From positions 50,280,698-50,344,697 of the forward strand of contig NC_083883.1 of NCBI RefSeq assembly GCF_032452875.1: DNA of 64,000 nt. The letters are read 5' to 3'. Below, in pieces: positions 34,201 to 45,029 of this stretch (positions within the stretch are counted from its first letter, which is position 1; every line of letters begins with the position of its first letter). The position numbers were made by a program, and so were the translations under genes. The notes beneath the pieces are model-generated. The model ran no database searches and had not been told where the DNA came from. It was given only the letters and a program-made list of their open reading frames with translations. This stretch comes from Bos javanicus. Lineage: Eukaryota > Chordata > Mammalia > Artiodactyla > Bovidae.

Positions 34201-37200
34201 TCCACAGTGGCTGTACAGGGCAGCCCCACCGGGCACGTGCCCGGCTCGTGGTGGCTGAGACAAGCCTCTCCCTCCCATATGGCCCCAAGACCTAAGGCAT
34301 TGCTGCTGCTCTCCTGGGGTCTGATCCTGACGCCTTCCCAAGCCCAGGCCTGTGCTGTCCACAGAGGCTAGGGCTCGAGGAGGGGCCTGTCCAGCTGGAG
34401 CCTCTCATACGCAACAGTGGCTACGTCCTGGCTGGGAGGGCACCTACCCTTCCAACTCCCAGGGGGTCCCAGAGACAGCCCACCCAGGGTGAATGCACTG
34501 CTCTGGGCCCTGCCATGCCCAGCCATCACCCATGGCCCCAAGCCTCCAACACGGGTCCTGTGGACGGTGTGACTGTTGCCCAGACCTTGGTCTCACTGGC
34601 AGGGCCTGGTGCACCCAGTGTGCTCAACAGGCAGCTCCTGCAAGTGAGCGTGGGGCCTCTGTCTGCCCTTGCCCCATCCCTGGCATGGCAGGGTCCAAGG
34701 GAACTTTCTAGGCTTATCAGAGCTGCAGGGCAGAAGGACCACCAGGCCCTGGAGGGATCCCACCCAACACTTTCACCACCTCCCCGGACGCCCCAGTGAG
34801 ACCAGCCCCCAGCCCAGTCCGGCTGCAGTGCTGTCCGAGGAGGCCTCGTGGCTGCACTCACCATCTTTGAAGGAGCCCTTGTGTGCACGTTTCCGCCCCA
34901 GCGTCTTCTGTGCAGAGAGACACACAGGTGGTCAGTGGGCGGAGGGGTGGGCGGGGGTCACAGCTTCCCTCCCCCAGAGACCACTGCACACTCCAAGCAT
35001 GACACCACCCCCAATGGGAGGTGCTCCGCTGGGCATGCAGAAGATGCTCAATAAACGTTGGCTCCACAAGGGATGCGGGGCCACCAAGCAGAGGCCAGGG
35101 CAGGCAGGACAGTATGGGACAGGGGCTCAGAGTGGGCAGGGCAGGTTACCGAGGGCTGGGCAGGTCCAGGAGGGCTGCCTGGAGGTGGAGGCATGTAGAC
35201 ATGGGGGATGCCCGGGAAAGTGGGGCATCACGACCAGGCCTGGAGGAAGGCTGGGCAGTACAGCTGTGGCTAGATGACCGTGAGGGGCGCTGGGTGGGGA
35301 GCTGGGGCTGCACGCATGCCCCACGGATCTGGGACCTCAGGAGGCAGGAGGAGCAGGGCTGGCATGTGAGCATCCAGTCCCAGCAAAGGCTAGGGTCCCT
35401 GCAGCTGATGGGGCATGGGTCTGCAGGGATGATTGGGGGTGGGCAGGGGTCTTGAGGCCACACAGCCTGGACCCTCCAGCTGCTGCTCTGAGCCCGCCTC
35501 CTTGTCCAGGATCCTTTTCCCCTGACCTCGCAGGTCCCTGGATTCCAGGAAAAAGGGAGCTGGTTTCTTGAAACAAGTTGGGGCCTGAAACTCTCCATGC
35601 TGGTCAGGGCCGTGGTGTTCCCAGCCACACTTGGCTGCTGTCCCGCTACCCTGCACCCCACCCCCACCTGGCACCCCCACGCCTTCCGCCTCCAGGTCTG
35701 GGTGCCTGCTGTTGCCTTGGCCCCTCCTACACCTGCCCCCACCCTGTGTCTATGGTTCTGCTTTAATCCTTTTTCTTCTGGACCCCTCTCCCCACTGGGC
35801 CCTGAGCTCCTGGGGACCCCTCTGCTCTGTGCTCTCTCAGCACCCTGACAACCCCTAGCCCAGCACACGGTGCCCCTATAACACTGTGCCCCACCATCCC
35901 AGGAGCTCTCCCAGGGCCTGTCGACCCAGTGGCTGAGGGCTCAGGAAGTGTCGGCTGGAGGCACGAAGCCAGCATGAAAGAGGAAGACCCTGCAGGCCTG
36001 GCCCTAGGCGGGTATGGAGAATCGCAGTCCAGGCTCTCATGCTGGCATGACGGGGGCGCCTCCCCCACCAGGCCAGGGGTGTCTCTAGCCTGAGGACAAG
36101 GGCTCAGGTCCTCCCCTCTCCTCTGCCTGCAGGGTCACCAGTGTTCTGACAGATGGTCTGGGCTTCTCCCAGATCAGGGCCAGTGCTCATAGTCTGGACA
36201 GGAGCCCATGGTGGAGGAGGTAGCCAGGATGGCACCCTGGGCACAGGGAGCCCTGAGCTGGCTGTTGGGCAGGGCAGCAAGGGACAGCGTGCAGGGCAGC
36301 GTCCAACTTTGGACCTGTCAGCAGCTCCCCCGAATCCCCGATGGGAAGCCTTGGGCAGACAGATCCCAGGCCAGCTGATGCAGCAAAGCCACTACTGAAA
36401 CCCATCCTCCAGACAGGCTGGCTCCCTCCTGGGGCTCAGAGGGCCCTCCCCATGCAGTGCTCCCCGCTGTGGCTGAGAGAAGGGATGCCTTCAACTTCCT
36501 GACCTAAGCCTCTGCTGCCTCATCTGTAAAATGGGGACATACATGCTCTGTTCATAGAGTGGCTATCAGGCTAACAGGAATGAATCCCTCCAGGAGCCTG
36601 TGCAAGTGAGCACCCGCATGATGATGTGAAGGTGTGGTCAGACCCCCTCTCACCTTCCCCCAACCACCACTGACCAGAGAGACGGGCCTCCTACCTTATT
36701 TTTGGCTGCAGGCCGAGCAGGAGGCTGGCTAGGCTCCTCAGCCAGAGCCTGGAGTTTGGGGGTGAGCTGGACGGGGCCCCCTTCGCCGCCTGGAGTCCCC
36801 AGACCCTTCATGGCTGCCCGGTAGGACTGGTTCCTCAGGTTTCGTTTCAGCATCCCTCCAGGACCCGTGTCCAAGTCCATGTCATCCAGGGAGAAGCTGG
36901 GGGCCGAGAGGAGCTGGGGGTTCCGCCGGGCAGCCTCCTTGCTGAGCATGGCTGCCCCGAAGCTCTGGTGGCGGGCCGGGGTCTTAGCCTTGCTGGACAC
37001 AGCCAGGCTCCGAGGGATAAGCTGCTGTGTGCCCATCTTCAGGGCTGCTGGGCTCTGCGTACTCAGGATGACGGTCCTGGGCTCCTGGGACTCAGGGGCC
37101 GGCTCTGGGGGTGCCGGGGTGTCGGGCTGGAAGGCGGCATTGCTCCCGCTGTGCAGGGAGCCGCGGACCACTGGGAGCCCGGATGCTGGGTTCCCCTTGG

Positions 37201-37279
37201 CATCTAGCCGCAGCTCTGAGTGGAAGCGGTATTCCAGGAGCTTCTCCTCCACGGAGCTGTCTGAGTACCGCTGGGACAT
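22154..37279 (-). CDS. ARHGEF16: ARHGEF16, complete coding region (14 coding exons joined)
   Basis: ARHGEF16 (ephexin-4) is a Dbl-family exchange factor reported to act on RhoG and other Rho GTPases, downstream of EphA2 and in cell migration. The 14 coding exons, read on the minus strand, join to 2,127 nt: 708 residues plus TAG, against 709 residues for the human protein as I recall. Residues 1-285 are a low-complexity N-terminal region, about 286-470 the DH domain, about 490-620 the PH domain and about 628-690 the SH3 domain. The protein ends in VETDV, a class I PDZ ligand. Every junction has AG/GT and keeps phase. The start ATG (37277-37279, MSQRYSDSS) lies 19 nt into its exon. No break or missing domain was seen; orthology is very secure. 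Confidence 0.97.
22795..23285. repeat. C-rich minisatellite (CCCCAGGCCCATC units)
   Basis: About 20 imperfect units of roughly 22-30 bp, CCCCAGGCCCATCNCCCCCC plus ATGCAC, fill half of the ~1-kb last ARHGEF16 intron. Proline-rich open frames across it are artefacts of the repeat. Confidence 0.9.
23291..23392 (-). CDS. ARHGEF16: ARHGEF16 exon: SH3 first half
   Basis: 102 bp; reads LLQVEITKAYLAKQVDEITL then QQADVVLILEQEDG, the first strands of the SH3 fold. Acceptor ttccccag, donor G|gtgagc. Confidence 0.97.
23593..23607 (+). promoter_or_regulatory. Candidate CTCF motif
   Basis: CCAGCAGAGGGCGCT fits the CTCF core CCASYAGRKGGCRSY at every position. It lies in an ARHGEF16 intron. Occupancy cannot be judged from sequence. 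Confidence 0.5.
23620..23676 (+). repeat. 57-bp direct repeat, copy A
   Basis: 57 bp starting GGGGCCAGGCAGGGCC and ending GTCCACTCCAGCTC; differs at three positions from copy B 688 bp downstream. The two copies bracket the 74-bp ARHGEF16 exon at 23919-23992. Confidence 0.85.
23919..23992 (-). CDS. ARHGEF16: ARHGEF16 exon: end of PH domain
   Basis: 74 bp; reads SDRARWITALTQRERQARGP then PNKG, the C-terminal PH helix with its conserved Trp and the linker to SH3. Acceptor ccccccag, donor G|gtgaga. Confidence 0.96.
24308..24364 (+). repeat. 57-bp direct repeat, copy B
   Basis: Same 57 bp as copy A with three substitutions. Flanking sequence on either side does not match between the copies, so the duplicated unit is sharply bounded. 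Confidence 0.85.
24895..25083 (-). CDS. ARHGEF16: ARHGEF16 exon: PH middle
   Basis: 189 bp; reads EDSFMVQDYAQVDHIQVQKM and later VPHPFQLILLHNSEGRQEKI. Core PH beta strands. A variable loop LPGGGNRGSS sits between them. Acceptor ccctacag, donor GC|gtaaga. Confidence 0.97.
25265..25416 (-). CDS. ARHGEF16: ARHGEF16 exon: PH start
   Basis: 152 bp; reads SLPLISASRWLLKRGELFVV then RPTCYLFLFNDVLVVTKRK, the first PH strands, with the conserved LFLFNDVLVVTK block. Acceptor acccccag, donor AG|gtgggc. Confidence 0.97.
25405..25630. repeat. Degenerate tandem repeat, about 50-bp unit
   Basis: Repeated GGGACTGGGGGGCAGAGC and GGTGAGTCCTGGGGGGCAGG phrases, about four to five units, start at the acceptor of the PH-start exon and run into the intron. 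Confidence 0.8.
25631..27389 (-). other. ARHGEF16 intron remainder
   Basis: Unique GC-rich sequence without recognisable exon or repeat family. Confidence 0.6.
27390..27482 (-). CDS. ARHGEF16: ARHGEF16 exon: end of DH domain
   Basis: 93 bp, phase 0; reads LVKQCNEGAHKMERTEQMYT then LHTQLDFSKVK. DH-PH linker helix. Acceptor accctgcag, donor AAG|gtaggt. Confidence 0.97.
27810..27884 (-). CDS. ARHGEF16: ARHGEF16 exon: DH helix
   Basis: 75 bp, phase 0; reads TLCLKTQGHPERYKAASRAL then KAISK. Acceptor ttcctgcag, donor AAG|gtgagg. Confidence 0.97.
28649..28778 (-). CDS. ARHGEF16: ARHGEF16 exon: DH conserved region 3
   Basis: 130 bp; reads NSNATFREALRAIEQRPACG and LILPMQRVTRLPLLTD. The LPMQRVTRLPLL block is the DH signature (CR3) that contacts the Rho GTPase switch. 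Donor GAC|gtgagt. Confidence 0.97.
28924..29076 (-). CDS. ARHGEF16: ARHGEF16 exon: DH middle
   Basis: 153 bp; reads FFEDLERRHKAQVCVEDISD and HPYISYCSNEIYQQRALQRL. Acceptor cccccgcag, donor AC|gtgagc. Confidence 0.97.
30648..30661 (+). promoter_or_regulatory. Candidate CTCF motif
   Basis: CCACTAGGGGGCAG matches the CTCF core CCASYAGRKGGCRS fully and has the same orientation as the motif 7 kb away at 23593. Confidence 0.5.
31106..31160. repeat. CA-rich microsatellite
   Basis: AACACACACACAAACACAGA, then CACACACGCACATACACACA; interrupted (CA)n in an ARHGEF16 intron. Confidence 0.85.
31527..31687 (-). CDS. ARHGEF16: ARHGEF16 exon: DH start (conserved region 1)
   Basis: 161 bp; reads AIFEILTSEFSYQHSLGILV then TQMEHHHLFSNITDVLSASQ. 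The E(I/L)xTSExSY block is the DH CR1 motif essential for exchange activity in the family. Acceptor caccccag, donor AG|gtgagg. Confidence 0.97.
32105..32161 (-). CDS. ARHGEF16: ARHGEF16 exon: pre-DH segment
   Basis: 57 bp, phase 0; reads VVESGILDQLPAEERKRQE. Acceptor gtctgcag, donor GAG|gtacag. Confidence 0.97.
33738..33907 (-). CDS. ARHGEF16: ARHGEF16 exon: acidic pre-DH segment
   Basis: 170 bp; reads RLYQEIRERGLNTSHESDDD and IVVKSYRPPQITWSQLPE. The conserved YQEIRERGL stretch contains the Tyr found in related ephexins near an autoinhibitory helix. Acceptor tgtccccag, donor GAG|gtaggg. Confidence 0.97.
34862..34907 (-). CDS. ARHGEF16: ARHGEF16 exon: short basic segment
   Basis: 46 bp; reads KTLGRKRAHKGSFKDG, a basic stretch. 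Too short to appear as an open frame; found from splice sites and the human-like sequence. Acceptor tgcacag, donor G|gtgagt. Confidence 0.95.
35020..35066 (+). mobile_element. MIR-type SINE tail fragment
   Basis: GGGCATGCAGAAGATGCTCA and AATAAACGTTGGCTCC resemble the MIR 3' end (GCTCAATAAATGTTGGTT). Confidence 0.5.
36485..36590 (+). mobile_element. MIR-type SINE fragment
   Basis: CTGCCTCATCTGTAAAATGG and ATAGAGTGGCTATCAGGCTA follow the MIR core, sense orientation. Confidence 0.65.
36695..37279 (-). CDS. ARHGEF16: ARHGEF16 first coding exon (N-terminal region)
   Basis: 585 bp coding (residues 1-195), preceded by 19 nt of 5' UTR after the acceptor at 37299-37300. Starts MSQRYSDSSVEEKLLEYRFH. 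Contains KTPARHQSFGAAMLSKEAAR and LKRNLRNQSYRAAMKGLG, both conserved with human ARHGEF16. The RHQSF and RNQSY contexts are possible phosphorylation sites (inference). Donor AAG|gtagga. Confidence 0.97.
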
Positions 37280-37298
37280 GCTGAGTGGCCGCAGGACC
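37280..37298 (-). other. ARHGEF16: ARHGEF16 5' UTR part in exon 2
   Basis: Nineteen nt between the acceptor ttcccccag and the ATG. The start context CTCAGCATGT is moderate. Confidence 0.85.
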
Positions 37299-38744
37299 CT
37301 GGGGGAAAGGATGGAGGTGAGGGCAGCCCCGATCCAGCCGGAGCCCGGGGTACAGTCAACCAGGATCCAGTGCTCAAAGGCTGGTCTTGCCACCTGAAGC
37401 CGAGCTGGCTGTCACATGGCCCACAGTCTCCAGGAGTCCCCATGGAAGTCAGTACACAGCTGGCCAGAGGCACCTGGGGAAGCTCGGGACAGCACAGACC
37501 TGCAGGGACCCGGATGGACGACAGGCTCCCTGAGCTTTGGGGACCAGGTAGACACAGACCACAGAGGCTGGCCTGGTGGGGCCTCTGTGCTCCCCCTGCG
37601 GGGCGTAAGCTCACGGCAGTGCAGGTCTGTGGCCTGGGACCCCAAAGACTCGGACTGGAAGAGCCACTTGGCCTCCTGGCACCATTTCCCACGGTCAACA
37701 AGAGAAGGATGAACAGTGTTGCCTGCTGGGCTTCCCCGAGGCCTGCAGCAGACAGCATGGCTACACCCCCTGGGGTGCTCAAGGCTGGGCTGAGGGGCCG
37801 GTGTAGGTGTGAGGGCTCATCCAGCCCAAGGGGCACCACATCTCCATTCTCACTGGGCAGAGAGGCTGCGGCCAGTCCCACCCGGGACACAGGGCAGGAA
37901 GCGACGGATCCAGGATCTGAACTCAGGCCTGTCTGACTGCCCTGACTCTCTGCCCCACACAGAGCGAAGCCACTGTGGCCGTCACCTACACGTTTCCCTG
38001 GGCCCCGAGACACACTCACCCTTTCCCAGGCTTCTGAACTTAGAACCGGGCCGACAATCCGTCTCCAGTCTTGCCAGGCACGGTCACCGTGTGCACGGGA
38101 ACCCAGAAGGGAGGGGACATTTGCAGAGCTCTGACCCTGAGCCCGCAGCCCCAGCACACACTGCTGCTCCCTGGGCATCGCTGTGGCCTGTGTTGGGTGC
38201 CTCTGAGGACAGGTGGCTCTGCCCATATCCCCTCGGATGGTCCAGCCCGTCCCTCCCAGCAGCCTGCCCCACCTTGGCCCTTTCATCCTCTCCGTCCCCA
38301 CCCACTCCCATCCTCCAGCCCTCGGCTGGCCTGGCGGCCCGCCCCCTCCCCAACAGGCAGCCCACTGTCCTGTCTGTCCACCAGTACACCTGCTTCCCTC
38401 CTCCCCCCACGGCCAGGCCTCAGCAGAAGGATGTATGTCCCTCCTGGCAGAAAACTTCAGAAACCGCCGCAAGATTCCCACCATGCCTTCCCCTGCAGCA
38501 AGGACGGTGGGCACGTGTGTGGGGATGGAGCCCACGGGCCTGGGGTGAGCAGGGTCCCCGGACCCCACGTATCTAAGCACTTGATGGAGCTACTTGTTGC
38601 TGCAGCACAGACTGGCTCATCCTGGCTGGGAGCACATTATTTAGCCAGTGTGGCTGGGTCCACGCCATCTGCCACACCCTGGGCCTCTTGGGCACTAGCC
38701 TCGGGCCACTGACCAATCCATCCTGAGGATCTTCTCTCCCATTG

Positions 38745-38840
38745 TCACCTCCCCCTGCGGCTCCCTGTGCCTCGGTTTCAAAATCTGTAAAGTGGGCCCA
38801 ATAGTAATCACCCCACCCCTGCTTCCTGAGGTTGCTGGGA
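38745..38840 (+). mobile_element. MIR-type SINE fragment
   Basis: GTGCCTCGGTTTCAAAATCT, GTAAAGTGGGCCCAATAGTA and TTCCTGAGGTTGCTGGGA follow the MIR core. Confidence 0.65.
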
Positions 38841-39659
38841 GGGGCGGGGAGCTTGTACATGTAGCGCTTGAATGGGGGCCTGGCCACCGAACAGCTGGGG
38901 GGATGACTAGTGCTGAAGAGAAGGTCATCTATGAGCCTCAAGAGGACCAGCTTGTGGTTTAGAACCTCACAAGGAGGGAACATGCTCTTTTCATTCTTTC
39001 CTGTTTACTTTTAAGGGAAACAAAGAGAGCCACCATTCATCCGCTTCTCATATTAATGTGTGTAGAGCTTCTGAACGTTAAAGTCACAAAGGCCAGTCAA
39101 GGGTGGGAGCCCGTGTTTCAGATGGAGAACTAAGGATCCAGGTCACCGGCCCAGGTGGCCCTGCTGGCGGGCGGCCTCGGCTCAGAGCTTTGCCACGGTA
39201 TCCCTTGCCACTTTCCCTGCGGGTCTGGGGAGGACAATGACCCTGGTGTTCACCCAGAAGCTCCTGCCCTCTCCCACCTACAGGGGCAGCTGGAACAACT
39301 GGACCCCGTCCCTTGGAGGCCTGGCTCTCCGCACCGCTCTCTGCCCCAGCTCACAGGTTCTCCTCTAACACCATCCCAGGAAGGCGTGTGTGGCTCAGGC
39401 TTCCAGGCCTGCAGGGAGGGGCTGGCCCTGGAGCCTTGGCCACCCCCACAGCAGGGCGACGGCCCACGCATTCCTGGGGACATTCTGAGTCACCAGGCTG
39501 AGGAGGGCAGCCACCCTAGGCCTCCCTGGGCACTGGCAGCCGTGGGCGGGTCCATACCTCCCCCGGTCAGCCTCCCCTTAACTTGGTACCCAGGTACTCC
39601 TGGTACCCAGGACTGGTTGAGAAATGCAGGTTTCCATCTATGCACACGAAGCAGATTAG

Positions 39660-39778
39660 ACTAGGAAATGGCAACACACGCCAGTATTCTTGCCTAGAAA
39701 ATTCCATGGACAGAGGAGCCAGGCTGGCTACAGTCCTTGAGTCGGACACGACTGGGCACACACGCATACGAGCGAGTG

Positions 39779-39780
<2 letters not shown>
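39660..39780 (+). mobile_element. BovA-type SINE, 5'-truncated
   Basis: Only the 3' half remains: GGAAATGGCAACACACGCCA, ATTCCATGGACAGAGGAGCC and GAGTCGGACACGACTGGGCA. It runs directly into a (CA)n, the usual arrangement for this family. Confidence 0.88.

Positions 39781-39817
<37 letters not shown>
39780..39817. repeat. (CA)n microsatellite at SINE tail
   Basis: About 17 uninterrupted CA dinucleotides; likely length-polymorphic. Confidence 0.95.
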
Positions 39818-39818
<1 letters not shown>

Positions 39819-41187
39819 GCAGATGCACCTGAGTGGGTGTCCAGGAGACGCCCTGAGTCCTTTTTTCTAGCCACGGTGTATTTACTGCAGGGCAGCTACC
39901 CTGTTATAAAAACTCGCTGCGGGCACTGAGAGGCCTGCACCAACACCGTGGTGCCCGTGGACCCCCGCCCTGGCCCCATTCTTCCTTCTTCCCCCACTCC
40001 TCCCCATCTCGGGCTCCAAGCCTGACCCTTCCTTGAAGCCCTGGCCCAGACCTGGCCAGTGGCACGGCCTCTCCCAGGAGAGGACAAAGTCTCTTCTGGA
40101 GCTGGAAGGTACCAGATGGAGCCGGTCAGGCCAGCCCCTGCTGGGCGTGACCTGGGTTCTAATCATGGCAGCCGCACCCACAGGCCTGGGGTGCCACCAG
40201 CCCGGAACCCAGGCCTGAAGGAGGGGGGCACTGTGCCAGGCGTGTGGGCTGCAATCCCGCTCTGCACAAGCCCCAGAGCCTGGGCCCGGCTGGAGCTGGC
40301 TCCTGGGGCTGCAGCCGTTGCAGGGCCCGTCTTCTTCCTCCCTGGGTTTAGCTGATCAGAGATACCTGGGCATAGGGTCAAAAGTCCAACAGCACTGAGA
40401 GGCTGATCATCCTAGACAGGCATCCTCTCCTCATGCCCCACCCCCACCCTGCCTGCCACAAAGCACCATTCCCAGCTTCTCAGCTTTCTCCCAATTTCAA
40501 ATAAGGCTCAGTTGCTGTTTCTCCGTCTCCTACCTGTGGGCATCACCCACTGTTTCCAGCCCAGCGGATGAAGCTCCAGCCCCAGCTCGGCCATACCCTG
40601 TGGGTGTTTGTCTTAGCCCGGCCTGCCCAGCCTCCCTCCCATTAATAATTCCCTCTTGTTTACTGGCTGGTTTTCCTCCTGTTAATTTTCTCCATGCACT
40701 CCAGTGCCCCTGCCCCAGGCATCTGGATGCTGTGCTCACGGGATCCAGGCATCAGACCGCCCTTGCTAGGCCGACCCCTGCCTGCTTTTAGGGCAGGAGC
40801 TGGGCACTCTGGCCCCTACCCTGCAGCCTGGTCCTCCCCGTTCCTCCTTCCCTCCCCACTGAGCTATGGCCCACCCCCTGGCACCTTCCCAAGGCAGGGT
40901 CATGGGAGGAGACCTTTGAAAATGTCGTCTTTGTGCCTGGAGAGTCCCACTGGAAATGATTTTATTCAGGAATAGAGAAGCCTTCTTCCCTTGGCTTCCA
41001 GCTTCCACTGCCAGTGAGACACTGACACTGGTCTGACTTCACGTCCTCGTCATGACCAGAGGCTCCCCAGCCCTGGTCACTGATGGTGTGGTTACTGCTC
41101 GCAGGACGGACGCAGCCATCGATACGCGTTCACTCGCTGAGCCACGGGCTCACGTGTTCTTTTAGGTCCGCACGTTTTCTGGTGCTG

Positions 41188-41203
41188 TTTTTTTTTTTTT
41201 TTT
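41188..41203. repeat. Poly-T tract
   Basis: Sixteen consecutive T residues in ARHGEF16 intron 1, possibly the A-tail of an unrecognised minus-strand retroelement. Confidence 0.8.
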
Positions 41204-42267
41204 AATCATTTCTCCCAACTCTGATGCTTTGGTCTCTTTCTGGAATAGCTGTTGCTGAGACCTCCCCCTCATTTCAGACCTCTTCTCTCCTTTGCCTTTC
41301 GTCCTCCTTTGCGGGAGATTCCTGCCTTCCACCAAATGTTTTTTTTCATGGTCCCACCAAGAGTTCTCTCCTGCTCTTGATGCAGAGAAGCCTATTCTCG
41401 TTTCAAGGATTCCATATGCTGTTTCAACATCCCCATTGGCTTCTATTTAAGAGACAGGCAAGTGCTGGTGGGAGACCTGTGTGCCCTGTGGGCACACACC
41501 CATGAGCACATATACACAAGCACACACTTCTGCCTGGCAGGCTCTTTGGGATTCTCTACTGGGTTTGTGTCTCGGGATTTCTCCTCCAACCAACTGGCTC
41601 TAAGAGCCTCTCTTTCATCACTCTCACTGGATACTGGCCTTTGCCTGGTGTCCTGCAGCCAGCACAGGGGAGGGCCCAGAGCACAGACTCAATGCCAGCC
41701 ATGTTCTCTGGGCAACAATGTCGCTGAGAGGGGCCAGACACCCTGCAGCGACCACTTGAGCCACAGAGGCAAGTCTGCTCCCCAGCAAAGGCATCCCTGG
41801 AAAGCTCCCCAACCAGTGTCCATGGCGGCGGGGGCTGTGTGTGATCCATCTGTCCCTCTGTTCCCCCATGGAGCCTGTGCATCCTTCAGGAGCAGGGATG
41901 ACTTCCTGTCCACGTCCCCACAAACAGCTGGGCTCAATTCCCAAGCTGACACGTGAATGCTAGTATCGTGGGCACCTCTCCTGTTCCTCTCCTGGGATCC
42001 CGTCTCCCTGAAGAGGCCCTGGTGAGCTGGGCGAAGAACTAGCCTGCTTGGTACTTTGCTTCAAGAAAGCAGAATCCGCCAGGGCAGCACCATCAGAGGC
42101 TCCAGACCCACGTGTGCCCCCTCTCGGGTGATGCCCTGCTGGCTTCAACTCAGACGGGGCTTGGGGAACCACAAGTTGGGTCCTGGGAACCACAGCAGTG
42201 GCTTCCCCCTGTGCCACTAAGCAGCCTCCGAGTGTCCCCGGTGCCCGTGCAGGGGTGGGTGGGTAAG

Positions 42268-42480
42268 GGCCTTCCCTGGTGGCTCAGACTGTAAAGAATC
42301 TGCCTGTGATGCAGGAGACCTGGGTTTGAAACCTGGGTTGGGAAGATCCCCTGGAGAAGGAAATGGCAACCCACTCTAGTATTCTTGCCTGGGGCATCCC
42401 ATGGACAAAGGAGCCTGGCAGGCTACAATCCATGTGGTTGCAAAGAGCTGGGCATGACTAAGCGACTAGTACTTTTATTT
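42268..42480 (+). mobile_element. Bov-tA/BovA-type SINE
   Basis: Near full-length: CCTTCCCTGGTGGCTCAGAC, GATGCAGGAGACCTGGGTTT, GATCCCCTGGAGAAGGAAAT and CATGACTAAGCGACTAGTAC. Confidence 0.93.
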
Positions 42481-43644
42481 CACAGCCTCCCTGTGTCCCA
42501 GTGTACATGCAGAGCTGGGTAAGGGGCACGTGGGGCTCGGTCGGGAGGAGGGGGCTGGGGTGCTGAAGATGGAGGTGGGGACGTCCCCGGCAGCCTCAAG
42601 TGACCTGACTCAGCCTGTCCAGTCCTAAGCTACACTTGGCCCTGACCTGACTCTGCCTTTCAGGCTGGCCTGGCTCAGGGGCCCTTGCAGCCCAGCACCC
42701 CCTGAGCCTGTGTTCTTCCCGAAAGATGGGCTTCCTGGACCCCAGGAGGCTCAGCACCATCCTGTGGGCTGCCCTGAAGAAGCACAGCCTTCCTGCCTGG
42801 CCTGGGGCTCTGATCACTGAGCTCTCAGTCACCAGGATCCACACGGCACCAACTATGGGACCTGCCACTCCTCGGGTGAGGACACCACGGCACCTCCATC
42901 CATGCGGCATCTCTTCCTCTAGGTCTGGCTGATGAGACCCTGCCTGGGGGGAGGCGGGGCTCGGCCTCCCCGGCACTGTTCACATGACCCCGTCTTTGCT
43001 CAGGCAAACTTGACCCACCATGATGGCCTTGTGCTCAGGTAATTCTGCCTGGCCAGGCTGGAGACTGGGAGTTACACGGAATCCGGGGCAGGACTGGGCT
43101 TCATAAACCACACAGCACATAGGTCTGTCTGAAAGGCGGCTGGGACAGCTGGGGGCTCTTGCAGGTAGAGCCCCAGGGATGCTGCTCAACACCCTACAGG
43201 GCGCAGGACCACCCACGACAAGGAATCATCTGGAAAAACTGTCCGCGGTGATGAGGCGGAGAAACCTTGTCTCAGCTAACTGGAGATTCACCCGCCTCCA
43301 TGGGGGCTGGGAGACCCTCCTGGCCGCCCTTGGCCTGGCAGCGGGAGGTGGGTGGTGGGCCTCCTGCACCCGTGACACCTCTGGGGCACCACAGGCATCA
43401 CGGAAACCACCCTCCTGGCTTGGTTGGCCAATGGCTCCCATCCTGTCTCTCAACACAGCCACCCCGAAAACCCGGTCCCTGTGCCAGGCTTGGCTGGCAC
43501 AGACGCTGTTTCCCCTGAGCTGCCCCAGATAAGAAATCAGAGCCCTGACTTGGACAGACAGCCTGGACAGGTGACCTCAGGCGTCCTCCAAATACTCCAC
43601 GCCCCCTGTGTCTTGCCCCTCACTGATCTTCTGGAAGGCAGATA

Positions 43645-43750
43645 TTTCCCTGCTCTGCCAGGCAAGGAAACCAGGTGCAGAGGGAATGTGACCTGCTGGG
43701 GTCAGGCTGCTAGTTAGCGGAGAGCTGGGCAAGGAGCCAGGCCCCGTCCT
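43645..43750 (-). mobile_element. MIR-type SINE fragment
   Basis: GGCAAGGAAACCAGGTGCAG, GTCAGGCTGCTAGTTAGCGG and AGAGCTGGG match the MIR reverse complement. Confidence 0.55.
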
Positions 43751-44324
43751 GACCTAGATCCTCGCTGCCCCAATGGGACGCCTGGGTGAGCAGCGACTCT
43801 CCCTGGAAATAAAGACACTGATACAGGTAGTCAGTGGCTTTGGGCAAGGCAACTGCCACAGGCAAAGGAGACAAGCAGCTGAGATCCATTCAGAAACTGA
43901 AACTAAAATTCCGGGACCCAGACGTGGTGAGTGCCATGCCCAACGGGTCACGCACAGACAGGCGTCTCGGGGCAAGCCATGTCACGCCACCTCACCTCTG
44001 CCCCTGGTTTCCTCTCGTGTAGGTGAAGAGAATCTCCGTGCAGGGTCAGAGACAATCCCCCCTCTCCCTGAGCCCGTGGGGAATCAGAGCCCTTGGGGAA
44101 CTGGCATGCTCCCTTCTCCCACACGTTCCTCTCTTCTAGGTGCCCAGGTAAGAGGGGGTGGGGGAGGGGCCTCTGCCAGCTTGCCATTCCCCCCTGCAAG
44201 TGCCAGGGAGGACCCGGGGAAGCCCTGGGTAGTGCGCAAGATGTGATGCCGGCTTCTACAGCCTGTGGGCATCGTCAGGGCAGCGACCAAAAGAGGAGCC
44301 AGCTTCGGCTGAGTCAGCACCTAA

Positions 44325-44430
44325 CTGCTCCCCTTTCACAGACAGTAAACTGAGGCCAGAGGGCTTAAGTAACTTAGGAGACCCAGAGCTAGGATTTGGA
44401 CCTGGAGCCCTCACGCCCAAGCACTAGTCA
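44325..44430 (-). mobile_element. MIR-type SINE fragment
   Basis: CACAGACAGTAAACTGAGGC, GGCTTAAGTAACTTAGGAGA and GAGCTAGGATTTGGACCTGG match the MIR reverse complement well. Confidence 0.7.
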
Positions 44431-45029
44431 ATGGGGCTGCAGGGTAGACAGGTTGGCCTGACAAGCACCCCCTGAGGCCCCACACCAAGAGATGCAGACT
44501 GTTCACCCCCAGGTCGGATGCGGAGTTACCCCCACCACCAAAGTGGCCCCTGTTGAGCTGAGGTTCAGCTGAATCTCAAAACAGATCCTTGTTTCCGGGA
44601 TGCAGAAACGGAGGTTGGGCAGCTAGGACAGGGGTCTTGGGATCAGTGGGACCCACAGCTTCAGGAGCCTAAGCTCACCCTCCTTAGCCAAGAATGAGCA
44701 GATCCCCTCCGTCTGCCCACCAGGGTGAGGAGGAGTCCTCATTCTTGGGGCTGCTACACTTGGTACCAAAGTGGGTTTGGGCAACAGATTCTCCAGAGTT
44801 GGGAGGGTCGTTTGCTCCCTCCCTCCACCTGCTTTCAAAGGTCCCAGGGTCTTCCTACGGATCTCTCAGCCCTGATGCCCCAGTGGGCGGCAGAGTTCCC
44901 CTCCACGGCGAGGAGTGTCCCCTAGGGCTTAGAGGAGAAAAGGCAGCAGGCAGCTGGGACGCTTGAAGCTCGGGAGTGGGGTCAGGAGCTCTAGGTCCAG
45001 CCAGGCTTTGTCCCCTCCCGCTGCCTTCG

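Noticed and set aside
37204..38580. 458-codon minus-strand open frame, the longest in the window
   Set aside because: It spans an ARHGEF16 intron and overlaps the ATG exon in a different frame; composition is GC-driven and no domain is visible.
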